A DNA stretch of 18,828 nucleotides from Deltaproteobacteria bacterium (GTDB lineage: Bacteria > Desulfobacterota > Syntrophia > Syntrophales > Smithellaceae). Below the pieces are notes generated by a model, which searched no databases, was not told where the DNA came from, and saw only the letters and a program-made list of their open reading frames with translations. The stretch covers positions 1-18,828 of the forward strand of contig SBEK01000067.1 of assembly GCA_009668925.1 (NCBI GenBank). Direction: 5' to 3'. A program made the translations under genes and the position numbers. Shown here piece after piece: positions 1-8,440 of this stretch; the stretch's first letter is position 1, and the number at the start of each line of letters is the position of its first letter.

Positions 1-59
1 CTCGGTCTCAACTACCAGAAAGTCAATCACCGGTCCTATCTTCTAAGTTTGCCTTAATG

Positions 60-80
60 TCCATACTATGATTGTATGGA
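60..80. promoter_or_regulatory. 21-bp palindrome upstream of liv operon
   Basis: Perfect 7-bp inverted arms TCCATAC (60-66) and GTATGGA (74-80) are separated by TATGATT. The repeat lies just upstream of the best promoter-like elements for livM (95-125), where an activator or repressor site would be expected. It could also be a weak hairpin or the end of an upstream unit. No regulator is identified for it. Confidence 0.35.
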
Positions 81-94
81 AATGGTTTTGATTA

Positions 95-125
95 TTGCAT
101 ATTGACGCAAAATCCTTGCTATAAT
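95..125 (+). promoter_or_regulatory. Putative promoter of the liv/acyl-CoA ligase operon
   Basis: A perfect -10 hexamer TATAAT lies at 120-125. The best -35 is TTGCAT (95-100) with a long 19-bp spacer. A TTGACG at 102-107 is closer to consensus but only 12 bp away, or 17 bp from the poorer TAATGT at 125-130. The stretch is AT-rich compared with the genes and sits about 135 bp before livM. The remainder of 1-260 shows no coding sequence. Confidence 0.35.
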
Positions 126-260
126 AATGTCGATTACAATCAAATTTTTAAGGTGATCTTACTTTTTATCATCACCTTCATCATCAAATAAGTACCGTAA
201 ACGAAGCTGAACCAGATGCAATCAACTCTTCTATCAGACAACTATAGGAGTGTGTGATCC

Positions 261-1331
261 ATGGACATGAAGCGGGCGTATTACGAAGACATCGAGCTTT
301 TCAAAAGCGGGACCATTCTTTTCTGGGCTATTCTTCTCCTGGTCGCGCTCTTCACCCTTCCCCTCATATCAACCAATTACTACCTATACCTTTTTAACTT
401 GATCATGGTCCACGTCATCCTGGCCGTCGGCCTCAATATTCTGGTCGGGTCAACCGGGCAAATCTCCCTGGGACACGCCGGATTCTTCGCCATCGGTGCA
501 TACGCCACCGTGCTTTTGATGACGAAGCTGAGCATGCCTTTCTTCCCCGCGATTATCATTGCCGCTTTTATTGCCGCTTTTTTCGGCTTCATCCTGGGAT
601 TGCCGGCACTGCGGCTCGAAGGTCCCTATCTGACCATTGCCACGCTGGCCTTCGGTTTGGCGATCATGCACATCATCGGCCATACGGAAATCTTCGGAGG
701 CCGCTCCGGTCTGCGGGCGCCCGCCATGAATATCGGCATTCCGCAGCTGGGCTGGAATCTCACGCTCACGTCGGACATGAGTAAGTATTATCTCATTCTG
801 ATTATCACCATCCTTATGGTTCTGGGGGCGATTAATATTTTGAAAACAAAAGTGGGCCGCGCTTTTGTCGCCATCCGGGACAGTGACATTGCCGCCGAGG
901 TCATCGGCATCAATCTGACCATCTACAAAACCCTTTCCTTCGCGGTCAGCGCTTTTTATGCAGGAATTGCCGGCGGTCTTTTTGCCTTCGTGCTCGGGTT
1001 TTTCGACCCCATCACCTTCAATATGTTTCTGTCCATCTACTTTCTGGTCATGATTGTGGTGGGGGGCTTGGGCTCCATCATGGGATCCATCACGGGCGCC
1101 GCTTTTATCACTTACCTGATGTATGCTCTTTTCAAAAACGTCAAGGACGTCCCCTACCTGGGAGATTTCCTGGTGGCCATTTCACAACGCTGGCTGTCCA
1201 TTACGGGGATGGACAATTTAAGCGCCATCGCTCTCGGGCTGGTCATGATCGGCATTATGATCTTTGAACCCATGGGCATCTTCGGAGTCTGGATCCGGGT
1301 GAAGAAATACTGGAAGACCTGGCCTTTTTAA
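261..1331 (+). CDS. livM: Branched-chain amino acid-type ABC transporter permease LivM
   Basis: This is an inner-membrane permease subunit of a HAAT-family ABC importer; with LivH it forms the channel driven by LivG and LivF. The 356-residue product is strongly hydrophobic with about nine to ten membrane segments. It carries LivM hallmarks: STGQISLGHAGF (64-75), LRLEGPYLTIATLAF (117-131), the cytoplasmic ATPase-contacting loop GRAFVAIRDSDIAAEVIGIN (199-218) and VGGLGS (267-272). The start is set by AGGAG at 246-250, ten bases before the ATG; a second ATG two codons later is possible. It is the first gene of the unit, whereas livK or livH usually comes first. A gap of 113 bp separates it from livH. 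The family call is secure; the substrate is not proven and may be an organic acid, given the acyl-CoA ligase downstream. Confidence 0.93.
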   Translation: MDMKRAYYEDIELFKSGTILFWAILLLVALFTLPLISTNYYLYLFNLIMVHVILAVGLNILVGSTGQISLGHAGFFAIGAYATVLLMTKLSMPFFPAIIIAAFIAAFFGFILGLPALRLEGPYLTIATLAFGLAIMHIIGHTEIFGGRSGLRAPAMNIGIPQLGWNLTLTSDMSKYYLILIITILMVLGAINILKTKVGRAFVAIRDSDIAAEVIGINLTIYKTLSFAVSAFYAGIAGGLFAFVLGFFDPITFNMFLSIYFLVMIVVGGLGSIMGSITGAAFITYLMYALFKNVKDVPYLGDFLVAISQRWLSITGMDNLSAIALGLVMIGIMIFEPMGIFGVWIRVKKYWKTWPF

Positions 1332-1444
1332 AATCGATATCCATGCGCCAAAGTGGTCACCACGATTGTCTTTTGCAGCGGGGAAGCCGATGGAACCGAA
1401 AGCGTGGTCAAAAACGGGAAGCACGACGACATTAAGGGGGAGAT
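1332..1444 (+). other. livM-livH intergenic spacer
   Basis: This 113-bp spacer between two subunits that are normally tightly coupled has no convincing gene. It holds a short palindrome GTGGTCACCAC (1353-1363) and a second GTGGTCA (1404-1410). A 30-codon reading frame (1343-1435) rich in Arg and His looks spurious. The livH ribosome binding site AAGGGGGA ends at 1441. Confidence 0.4.
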
Positions 1445-2320
1445 ATGCCTTTCGAACAGCTGTTGATTGAAGGATTGGCGATGGGCGCCTGCTATGGTCT
1501 TTTCGGCCTGGCGGTCGTCATAATCTACAAAACGTCGGAGGTCATGAATTTTGCCGCGGGCGAGATGGCCATGTTTTCCACGTTCATCGTCTTTCACCTG
1601 CTGACGTTTTACCATTGCCCCTTCTGGGTCGCACTGCTGGCGGCGATTATCTTTGCCGCCCTCCTGGGCATCCTGGTCCAGTATGTTTTTCTCCGGCCCG
1701 CTAAGAATCCCACACTGCTGGGCCTCATCGTCATCACGCTGGGCGTCGAAATGCTGCTCATGGGATTTGCCAGCTGGAAATGGGGCGCCGAACAGCAGGA
1801 ATTCTCGATTCCGATTTCCTACATGATCACGTACGAACCGATCAAAGGGTTTATCATCAGCCAGTGGGCGGTGGCCGTCTTCGTCATTGCCGCCGTCGTA
1901 ATGGCTTTTTTGTATTTCTTCTTCAAACACACCAATCTGGGAACGGCGATGCGGGCGACCCAGCAGAACAAGCACGCGGCAAAGATCATGGGCATCAATA
2001 CCGATCGCGTCTTTGCTTTTTCCTGGGCGTTCAGTTCGGTCATCGGACTCATCGCCGCCGTGCTGCTCACAGCCAAGACCATTCTGGATCCGCAGTTCAT
2101 GATGGAGCCGTTTTTGAAGGCTTTCGCCGCCGCGGTGCTGGGCGGACTGATGAGCATCCCGGGCGTGCTGATCGGTGGCGCCATCATGGGACTGCTCGAG
2201 AATTTCTTCGGATACGCGTGGCCCGTCTGGAAGCCGATCACGGCGTTTGTGGTAATCGTCCTGATGCTCTGCATTCGCCCCAGCGGCCTGTTTGCCAAGC
2301 ACTGGGTAAAGAAAGTGTAA
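1445..2320 (+). CDS. livH: Branched-chain amino acid-type ABC transporter permease LivH
   Basis: This is the second membrane-channel subunit of the importer, partner of LivM. The 291-residue product has about eight hydrophobic segments. Family motifs are the N-terminal MNFAAGEMAMFSTF (34-47), the ATPase-contact loop GTAMRATQQNKHAAKIMGIN (166-185) and the C-terminal VLGGLMSIPGVLIGGAIMGL (231-250). Length matches LivH (about 290). The start follows the strong purine-rich site AAGGGGGA at 1434-1441. The stop is followed five bases later by the start of a small secreted-protein gene, so the two are probably cotranslated. There is nothing unusual in the protein itself; the order livM before livH is reversed compared with the well-studied enteric operon. 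Confidence 0.93.
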   Translation: MPFEQLLIEGLAMGACYGLFGLAVVIIYKTSEVMNFAAGEMAMFSTFIVFHLLTFYHCPFWVALLAAIIFAALLGILVQYVFLRPAKNPTLLGLIVITLGVEMLLMGFASWKWGAEQQEFSIPISYMITYEPIKGFIISQWAVAVFVIAAVVMAFLYFFFKHTNLGTAMRATQQNKHAAKIMGINTDRVFAFSWAFSSVIGLIAAVLLTAKTILDPQFMMEPFLKAFAAAVLGGLMSIPGVLIGGAIMGLLENFFGYAWPVWKPITAFVVIVLMLCIRPSGLFAKHWVKKV

Positions 2321-2325
2321 ACGCC

Positions 2326-2805
2326 ATGAACACCATCATCCCCCGAAGGCCTATTTTCAAAATCTATACGACGGCGTTGGTCTTTTTCGTCCTGATCGCG
2401 TCGCTGGCGGGAGGTTTTGCTCAAAATGCTTCCTGCGGATCGGCGGGCGAGAGCGAAGAGCAGGCGGTTCTCAAAGCCGTCCGGAAGTTTCTCGATGCGG
2501 AAATCCGCCGGGATTATCCCGCAATCTTCGCCTGTTTTGCTCCTTCATCCGCCTACCTCCGGACCCACAACTACAAACAGTATCTCGCCGAGGCCAAAGC
2601 AACGCCGGATCGCGTCGTCGCGTATCAAATCGTCCGCGTGAGTTATATCCAGGCCAACAAGGATCCGCAAACCATATCCACCGCCGATAAGATCGCCCAG
2701 GTGGAAGTGGAAGTCACATTCGCCCATGAAGGCGCCAGCAGGCAGTCGGTCGTCAACATCGGCTTCATATTTCTGAAAGAAGGAGGCAAGTGGTACAAAA
2801 GCTGA
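2326..2805 (+). CDS. Small secreted NTF2-like protein, apparently frameshifted near its 3' end
   Basis: A 159-residue protein of unknown role lies between livH and livK. Residues 1-32 are a signal peptide: basic MNTIIPRRPIFK, a hydrophobic core, then GGFAQ as a likely cleavage region. Residues 44-157 look like an NTF2/SnoaL-type alpha+beta domain: a helix EEQAVLKAVRKFLDAEIRRDYPAIFACF, then strands ending in an EVEVTF and VNIGFIFLKEGGKWYK pattern. The ATG lies five bases after the livH stop with no clear Shine-Dalgarno, which suggests translational coupling. The TGA follows a run of four A (2797-2800). Reading one base further on continues 39 codons to 2920, so the ancestral protein was probably about 197 residues. 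NTF2-like folds bind small ligands, so an accessory role in substrate capture is possible but speculative. Confidence 0.7.
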   Translation: MNTIIPRRPIFKIYTTALVFFVLIASLAGGFAQNASCGSAGESEEQAVLKAVRKFLDAEIRRDYPAIFACFAPSSAYLRTHNYKQYLAEAKATPDRVVAYQIVRVSYIQANKDPQTISTADKIAQVEVEVTFAHEGASRQSVVNIGFIFLKEGGKWYKS

Positions 2806-2920
2806 ACACCCCAAGCAAACCGGCAAGGATGTCCCCGTGCGCCTGTTCCGGAAATATTTCTGGCACAGCGGACATTTGTGGAAGGATGAAGAACGATTGG
2901 GCAGGTCACTAAAAACGTAA
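2797..2920 (+). other. Out-of-frame continuation of the NTF2-like gene
   Basis: If one A of the AAAA run at 2797-2800 is skipped, reading continues past the TGA at 2803. It adds 39 residues, including VPVRLFRKYFWHSGHLW and DEERLG, to a TAA at 2918-2920 that abuts the livK ribosome binding site. The composition is protein-like and this explains an otherwise unexplained 127-bp gap. A natural frameshift mutation, a sequencing or assembly error and programmed frameshifting are all possible; the first two are likelier. Confidence 0.5.
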
Positions 2921-2932
2921 GGAGGAAGGGCT

Positions 2933-4129
2933 ATGAATTTTAAAAAGGTAATGGGAATCATGCTTGTTTGTCTATTTGCCGTTTTTCTGTTTGCACAAGC
3001 GGGTCAGGCCGCAGCCGAGCGGGGCTTCGATGACAAAGAAATCCGCATCGCCGCGTGGGGACCTCAGACGGGCCCGGCGGCGCCTTGGGGAGCCGTCGCC
3101 CGCGGCAGTAAGCTCATGTTCGATATTGTAAATGAAGAGGGCGGCATTAACGGCCGTAAAGTCAAGTTCTTCGTTCGCGACGACCAGTACAATCCTTCCC
3201 AGACCGTAGCCGCCGTCAAGGAACTGGTGGAGCGTTACGGTATTTTCGCCTTTGTGGGCGGTGTGGGCACGGCCAGCTGTCAGTCCGTTTACAAAATCCT
3301 GCTGGAAAACAAAATCATCTGGATTTCCCCCTGTTCCGGAGCCAGATCGTTCTGGGATCCCCACAACCCCTACCTGTGGAACATCTGGGCAACCTATGAA
3401 GATGACTCCAGCATCCTCGCGAAATTCGCCGTTGAAAAGAAAAAATTCAAAAAAATTGCCATGTTTTACCAGAATGACGACTACGGCCAGGATGCTCTGG
3501 ATTCGGTCAAATATCGCCTGAGTAAGTATAAGATGGAACTGGTGGCGGCGCTTCCCGTCGAGCCCACCGAACGCGATCTGTCATCGCAGGTTGCCAAGTT
3601 GAAAGCCTCGGGCGCCGACGCGGTCATCGGCTACTGCTCGCCGACTCAGGCGGCAATCGCCCTTCGCACCAGCGTTTCCGTCGGCTTCAAACCTCAGTGG
3701 ATCCATTCCTATAACCTCTCGGATTATCCCCTGATGAACAAGATCACCGACGGCTTGTGGTCCAAAGAAGCGGTCATCACCAGTGCCTTCTTTGTTCCGC
3801 CTTTTTCCGATAATCCGCTGATCAACAAGTATCGCAAGGCGCAGGAGCGTCTGGCTCCCACGGAAAGATGGGGCATTTTCTACCAGGCCGGTATTGTCGT
3901 GGCCGAGCCCCTGGTCTATGCGATGAAAAAGGTAGGTCCGAATTTGAGCACGGAAGCGGTCAAAAAGGAACTGGACAGCATCAAGAATTTCCAGGGCGTC
4001 GGTCCGAGAATCACCTGGACAGCAAAAAATCATAAGGCCCCCAAAACGGTTCAGATCTGGCAGGCCGGCCCGAAAGGCGAGAATATCGTCCTTCAGGATT
4101 GGACGGAAAACGAGATCAGCCGTCATTAG
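2933..4129 (+). CDS. livK: Periplasmic substrate-binding protein of the HAAT ABC importer (LivK-like)
   Basis: This periplasmic receptor delivers substrate to LivHM. The 398-residue precursor starts with a signal peptide (KK then a hydrophobic core, residues 4-20, and AQAGQAAA at 21-28 as the cleavage region). The mature part is a type-I periplasmic binding fold of the Peripla_BP_6 family: IRIAAWGPQTGPAAPWG (37-53), the GGINGRKV segment (70-77), DDQYNP (83-88) and a GGVGTA turn (109-114). The start is fixed by AAGGAGG at 2919-2925, seven bases before the ATG. The protein is somewhat longer than classical LivK (about 370) and resembles the extra-family receptors that bind acids or amides in anaerobes, so leucine should not be assumed as the ligand. 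A strong hairpin follows the stop codon. Confidence 0.9.
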   Translation: MNFKKVMGIMLVCLFAVFLFAQAGQAAAERGFDDKEIRIAAWGPQTGPAAPWGAVARGSKLMFDIVNEEGGINGRKVKFFVRDDQYNPSQTVAAVKELVERYGIFAFVGGVGTASCQSVYKILLENKIIWISPCSGARSFWDPHNPYLWNIWATYEDDSSILAKFAVEKKKFKKIAMFYQNDDYGQDALDSVKYRLSKYKMELVAALPVEPTERDLSSQVAKLKASGADAVIGYCSPTQAAIALRTSVSVGFKPQWIHSYNLSDYPLMNKITDGLWSKEAVITSAFFVPPFSDNPLINKYRKAQERLAPTERWGIFYQAGIVVAEPLVYAMKKVGPNLSTEAVKKELDSIKNFQGVGPRITWTAKNHKAPKTVQIWQAGPKGENIVLQDWTENEISRH

Positions 4130-4143
4130 TGAAGTCCGAACTT

Positions 4144-4180
4144 GAATTTTGCGGGGGGACAAACGCCCCCCGCAAAATTC
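4144..4180 (+). terminator. Perfect 15-bp stem-loop after livK
   Basis: The arm at 4144-4158 (GAATTTTGCGGGGGG) pairs completely with 4166-4180 around the 7-base loop ACAAACG. No U-run follows, so full termination is unlikely. It more probably blocks 3' decay of the receptor mRNA or reduces read-through into livG, as hairpins after binding-protein genes do in other ABC importer operons. Confidence 0.75.
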
Positions 4181-4214
4181 CCGGCGTCTTCCGGTTCGGT
4201 TCATGCAAAGATTT

Positions 4215-4229
4215 ACGATCATTGATCGT
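4215..4229. repeat. Small inverted repeat in livK-livG gap
   Basis: ACGATC (4215-4220) and GATCGT (4224-4229) are perfect arms around ATT. It may be an operator half-site pair or a weak hairpin; its position, after the strong stem-loop and 135 bp before livG, would fit an internal control point. Confidence 0.3.
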
Positions 4230-4250
4230 TGTGATTCCGAAAAGGCATGT

Positions 4251-4278
4251 CGAAGAGGAGCGGACATACCCCTCTTCG
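4251..4278 (+). repeat. Second stem-loop in livK-livG gap
   Basis: CGAAGAGG (4251-4258) pairs with CCTCTTCG (4271-4278) around a 12-base loop, with a possible G-U extension. No T-run follows. Together with 4144-4180 it makes the 235-bp livK-livG gap unusually structured; no gene was found in that gap. Confidence 0.4.
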
Positions 4279-4364
4279 GACCCGGGTTCTCCCGACATAA
4301 GATCCCCGGCGTAATTTAAAGGTTACGCATTCGAGGGACGAAGTGACAAAGAGAAAGGCATCTC

Positions 4365-5143
4365 ATGGGCTATTTCGATATCGAGCATTTGAGCATCAGC
4401 TTCGGCGGATTGAAAGCCGTCAATGACGTCAGCTTCAGCGTCGAGAAGAATGAAATTTTTTCCATCATCGGACCCAACGGTTCGGGAAAGACAACCATCT
4501 TCAACCTGATCAGCGGGATCTATCACCCGAACGAAGGGGAAGTCCTCCTGGAGGGAGAGAATCTGGTGGGGAAGACCCCGGACCGCATTGCGAAGAAGGG
4601 CGTTGCGCGTACCTTCCAGAACATCGAGCTTTTTGCCAACGCGACGGTGATGGACAATCTCATGCTGGGCCGCCATATCTTTATGAAGACCGGGGTTTTC
4701 AGCGGCGCCTTCATGTGGGGCAAGCGGTCCCGCGCCGCTCGCGAGGAAATCGCCCATCGCGAAAAGGTTGAGCACATTATTGATTTTCTCGAACTGCAAT
4801 CCGTTCGGGATCAATTCGTCGGTTCTCTGGCCTACGGCAAGCGCAAACTCATCGAGGTTGGCCGGGCGCTGGCCCTCGAGCCCAAAGTGATGCTGCTCGA
4901 CGAACCCTCCGCCGGCATGAACACGGAAGAAAAGGATGATCTGACGATCTGGATCAAGGACATCCGGGAAGACTTTAATGTCACGATTCTGCTCATCGAA
5001 CACGACATGAATATGATCATGGGAATTTCGGATCGTGTTTTTGCCATGAGCCAGGGACAAAAGATTGTTCTGGGAAAACCTTCAGAGGTTCAGAAGCATC
5101 CCGAAGTCATCAAAGCTTACCTCGGAGAGGAGGGGGCGATCTA

Positions 5144-5144
<1 letters not shown>
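4365..5144 (+). CDS. livG: ABC transporter ATP-binding protein LivG
   Basis: This is one of two cytoplasmic ATPases powering the importer. The 259-residue protein has all ABC motifs: Walker A GPNGSGKTT (36-44), Q-loop Gln85 in TFQN, signature region LAYGKRK (155-161, the LivG variant of LSGGQ), Walker B VMLLDEP (175-181) and switch His213 in EHDM. The long insert after the Q-loop (about 103-135) and the C-terminal AYLGEE segment are typical of LivG. The start is supported by GAAAGG at 4353-4358, six bases before the ATG. The stop TAA shares its last base with the livF ATG (TAATG), which indicates translational coupling. The only odd feature is the structured 235-bp leader separating it from livK. 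Confidence 0.94.
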
Positions 5145-5924
<780 letters not shown>

Positions 5925-5926
<2 letters not shown>

Positions 5927-5976
5927 GGGCCGTTAAAAATGACTGTTACATTTCTATCCATTTCGTTACGGCCCCT
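5925..5976 (+). repeat. Hairpin at the livF 3' end
   Basis: AGGGGCCGT (5925-5933) and ACGGCCCCT (5968-5976) form a 9-bp stem. The 34-base loop contains a second weak pairing, AAATG (5937-5941) with CATTT (5959-5963). It begins within the livF stop codon. No U-run follows, so it is more likely an attenuating or protective structure before the ligase gene than a strong terminator. The rest of 5977-6090 shows no gene and no convincing promoter. Confidence 0.4.
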
Positions 5977-6090
5977 TATGCCGGCTATGATATTAAATGT
6001 TGCAGTCATTATTGAACAACGGCTTAGACCGGCGGGGAGGGATTTGAAAAGCACATTGGTTCAAGTGTTCTAAACGATCAAGGAGACCGT

Positions 6091-7905
6091 ATGGCCCAGT
6101 CACTGGAAATCAAGACGTTGCCCAAAGCATTTCTGAATATGGTGAAGAAGCAGCCCGACCGCATTGCCATGAGAAGAAAGGATTACGGCATCTGGCACGA
6201 TATCACGTGGAACGAATATTACGAAAACGTCAAGCATGTGGCACTCGGCCTCCATGCCCTGGGCGTCAACTACAAGGACCACGTCGCGATCATCGGAGAA
6301 AACCGGCCGGAATGGCTTTACTCGGCCCTGGGCATTGTTTGCGCGGGCGGCGCCTGGGTGGGCGTTTACACGACCAATCCGGTGGCGGAATGCGAATACG
6401 TCGTGGGCCACTCCGATGCGGTGGTTTACATCTGCGAAGATGAAGAGCAGCTGGACAAGGCGCTGGCTTTCCGGTCCAAAACGCCGCTCTTGCGCAGGCT
6501 GATCGTCTGGGAGATGGAGGGCCTTAAGCATTTTGAAGATCCCATGCTCATGAGTTTTGATCAACTCCTGGAACTGGGCAAAGAAGAAGATCGCCAGCAT
6601 CCGGATCTCTTTTTGCAGCTGACCGGGCTGGCCAAGCCCGACGACATCGCCGGTATCATCTATACCTCCGGAACGACCGGGCCGCCGAAAGGCGCGCTCC
6701 TGGCGCATGAAGGCTATCTGTGGATCGCAAAGTCCGCCAACCAGGTCACCCCGCTCACACCGGATGACGAAACCATTTCGTTTCTGCCGCTCAACCACGT
6801 GTATGAACAGATCTTCGACATCATGTATCATCTGTCCGTAGGACAGATCGTCAACTTCACCGAAAACACGGACACGGTCATGGCGGATATGATGGAAATC
6901 TCGCCCACCATGTTCCATGCCGTCCCGCGGATCTGGGAAAAGTACTATTCCGGCATTGTTTTGAAGATGGCCGACGCGACCTGGCTCAAGCGCACGCTTT
7001 ATAAAATTGCCGTCAAGATCGGCACCCGGTACAATAATATTGCGCTGACAAAGAAGAAAGTCCCCGTCCAATTGGCAATCGCGTACCATGTCGCCTATTT
7101 TGTCGTCTTCCGGAAACTTAAGGAACGCCTGGGATTTGATCGGGTCAAGGTAGGCGTCTCGGGAGCCGCACCCATTTCGCATGAAATCTTAAAATTTTTC
7201 CAGAGCATCGGAATACCGATCCGCGAAGGCTACGGCATGACCGAGACGACCGGCATCACGCATATGTCGAGTGAAGTGGATTTCAAAGTGGGGACCGTCG
7301 GCAAGGCCATCCCGGGAACCGAGGTCAAAATCGCCGAAGACGGAGAAATCCTCGTCCGTCACCCGGGCATTTTCAAGGGCTACTACAAGGATCCGGAGAA
7401 CACCAAAGAAGCCCTGGTGGACGGCTGGATGCATACCGGCGACGTGGGAATGATCGATGAAGAAGGCTACCTGAAACTGACCGACCGCAAGAAGGATCTG
7501 ATCATCACCGCGGGCGGCAAGAACGTTGCGCCTCAGTATCTGGAAAACCTGCTGAAATTCTCGCCCTACATCAACGACTCCGTGGTCATCGGCGACCGCC
7601 GGAAGTACCTGACGGCGCTCATCGTCCTCGACGAGGAAAATGTCACGAAGTATGCGCAGGATAATAAGGTTCAATTCACGACGTATGCGACCATGACCCG
7701 CGCGCCGGAGATCATCGCGCTCATTCAGGAAGAAATCGACAAAGTCAACAATCAGGTGTCGCGCGTCGAGAACATCCGGAAGTTCAAGATCATCGACAAG
7801 AAGCTCTATACGGAAGACGGCGAAGTCACCCCGACCATGAAGGTGAAGCGAAAATCGATCAATGCCCAGTTCAAGGACCTGATCGAGTCCATGTACAAGG
7901 ATTAA
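6091..7905 (+). CDS. Long-chain acyl-CoA synthetase (AMP-forming), FadD15/ACSL-like
   Basis: The enzyme activates a carboxylic acid with ATP and CoA through an acyl-adenylate. The 604-residue protein is full length for the ANL superfamily branch with long-chain synthetases: P-loop YTSGTTGPPKG (191-201), a central LPLNHVYEQ segment (232-240), YGMTETTG (381-388), HTGD (449-452), the hinge region DRKKDLIITAGGKNVAP (465-481), and a C-terminal TPTMKVKRK with probable catalytic Lys584. AAGGAG (6080-6085) lies five bases before the ATG. It sits 164 bp after livF on the same strand, and a terminator-like hairpin follows its stop. Placement after a liv-type importer suggests the imported solute is trapped as a CoA ester. 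Chain length or aromatic preference cannot be read from the sequence. Confidence 0.88.
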   Translation: MAQSLEIKTLPKAFLNMVKKQPDRIAMRRKDYGIWHDITWNEYYENVKHVALGLHALGVNYKDHVAIIGENRPEWLYSALGIVCAGGAWVGVYTTNPVAECEYVVGHSDAVVYICEDEEQLDKALAFRSKTPLLRRLIVWEMEGLKHFEDPMLMSFDQLLELGKEEDRQHPDLFLQLTGLAKPDDIAGIIYTSGTTGPPKGALLAHEGYLWIAKSANQVTPLTPDDETISFLPLNHVYEQIFDIMYHLSVGQIVNFTENTDTVMADMMEISPTMFHAVPRIWEKYYSGIVLKMADATWLKRTLYKIAVKIGTRYNNIALTKKKVPVQLAIAYHVAYFVVFRKLKERLGFDRVKVGVSGAAPISHEILKFFQSIGIPIREGYGMTETTGITHMSSEVDFKVGTVGKAIPGTEVKIAEDGEILVRHPGIFKGYYKDPENTKEALVDGWMHTGDVGMIDEEGYLKLTDRKKDLIITAGGKNVAPQYLENLLKFSPYINDSVVIGDRRKYLTALIVLDEENVTKYAQDNKVQFTTYATMTRAPEIIALIQEEIDKVNNQVSRVENIRKFKIIDKKLYTEDGEVTPTMKVKRKSINAQFKDLIESMYKD

Positions 7906-7939
7906 AGAGCTTGCGGACCTATCGGTCGTGTCCTGTCAG

Positions 7940-7968
7940 AGGGGCGCCGGATACGGGATTCCCTTTTT
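7940..7968 (+). terminator. Terminator-like hairpin after acyl-CoA ligase
   Basis: AGGGG (7940-7944) pairs with TCCCT (7960-7964, including one G-U), and inside it CCG (7947-7949) pairs with CGG (7954-7956) around GATA. A run of five T (7964-7968) follows, giving a modest rho-independent terminator 35 bases after the stop. Confidence 0.5.
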
Positions 7969-8317
7969 CATGTGCGTTGACCGTGCCTGACACATGACCT
8001 CAAAATTCCGTCATGCCGGCTGCTGTCAGTCGCGGCGCACTGGCCGGTTCACGGCGCAAAACCCGTCTCTGTTTTCGGCATGATCCAAGAAGACTTTGCG
8101 GCGCTGCTGGTACATTCGTGTCCAAAGACAAGATCCATATCGCGCGCGATCGAATGCCAACATCATCAGCGCGAACATCTGCTTCTTAAAAAGAAGAGAT
8201 GAATCACTTTTGCAAGTTCGTTGATACTCGCGTTTCTTCGCCATATACACGTATCACCATCCCCCAGTCACTGAATAAAGATGGAGAATGAAACCTGCCC
8301 TTTTTTTAAATTTTTTC
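7969..8317. other. Gene-poor region between ligase and HxlR units
   Basis: No secure gene was found. Structures seen are the inverted repeat TCATGTG/CACATGA (7968-7974 and 7991-7997), the perfect palindrome ATCGCGCGCGAT (8139-8150) and a small hairpin CTTCTT/AAGAAG (8182-8196). A minus-strand frame of about 72 codons (ATG at 8244, stop at 8026) is rich in Arg and Lys, resembles nothing I know and lacks a well-spaced ribosome site. It may be decayed coding sequence. Confidence 0.4.
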
Positions 8318-8346
8318 TTGACAGGACATTTCCGGATTGCTACACA
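8318..8346 (+). promoter_or_regulatory. Putative promoter of the HxlR-VOC unit
   Basis: The -35 is a perfect TTGACA (8318-8323), followed after 17 bp by TACACA (8341-8346) as a weak -10. It is preceded by an A/T tract (8301-8317) that could act as an UP-like element. The start of the HxlR gene lies about 110 bp downstream. Confidence 0.5.
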
Positions 8347-8347
8347 A

Positions 8348-8365
8348 TTAATAGCAGCTACTTAA
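8348..8365. promoter_or_regulatory. Candidate HxlR operator
   Basis: An imperfect palindrome is built of TTAA-TAGC (8348-8355), a central A, and GCTA-C-TTAA (8357-8365). It lies at the expected transcription start, immediately after the -10. It is nested in wider arms ATTGCT (8336-8341) and AGCAAT (8371-8376). Autoregulation is common in this family; binding here is inferred. Confidence 0.4.
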
Positions 8366-8440
8366 TATGGAGCAATGCAGATAAGCCCGGCTGGATTCCG
8401 GGCCGGTCATTCCCCCGATACCGGAGGAATGCCCGACCGC

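Noticed and set aside
102..125. TTGACG paired with TATAAT as the liv promoter
   Set aside because: The spacer is only 12 bp, too short for a sigma70 promoter; the weaker TTGCAT at 95-100 is used instead.
1328..2302. 324-codon minus-strand open frame opposite livH
   Set aside because: Antisense to a full-length membrane permease; the product is extremely rich in charged residues and His and resembles no family.
1780..2325. In-frame upstream extension of the NTF2-like gene through livH
   Set aside because: The extension is livH read out of frame. The signal peptide begins exactly at the ATG at 2326.
2829..2912. 27-residue Cys-containing small frame between the NTF2-like gene and livK
   Set aside because: The overlapping frame that continues the NTF2-like protein explains this stretch better, and there is no ribosome site.
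6100..7182. 360-codon minus-strand open frame inside the acyl-CoA ligase gene
   Set aside because: Antisense shadow of a complete ligase; the composition (many Asp, His, Arg) is typical of such shadows.
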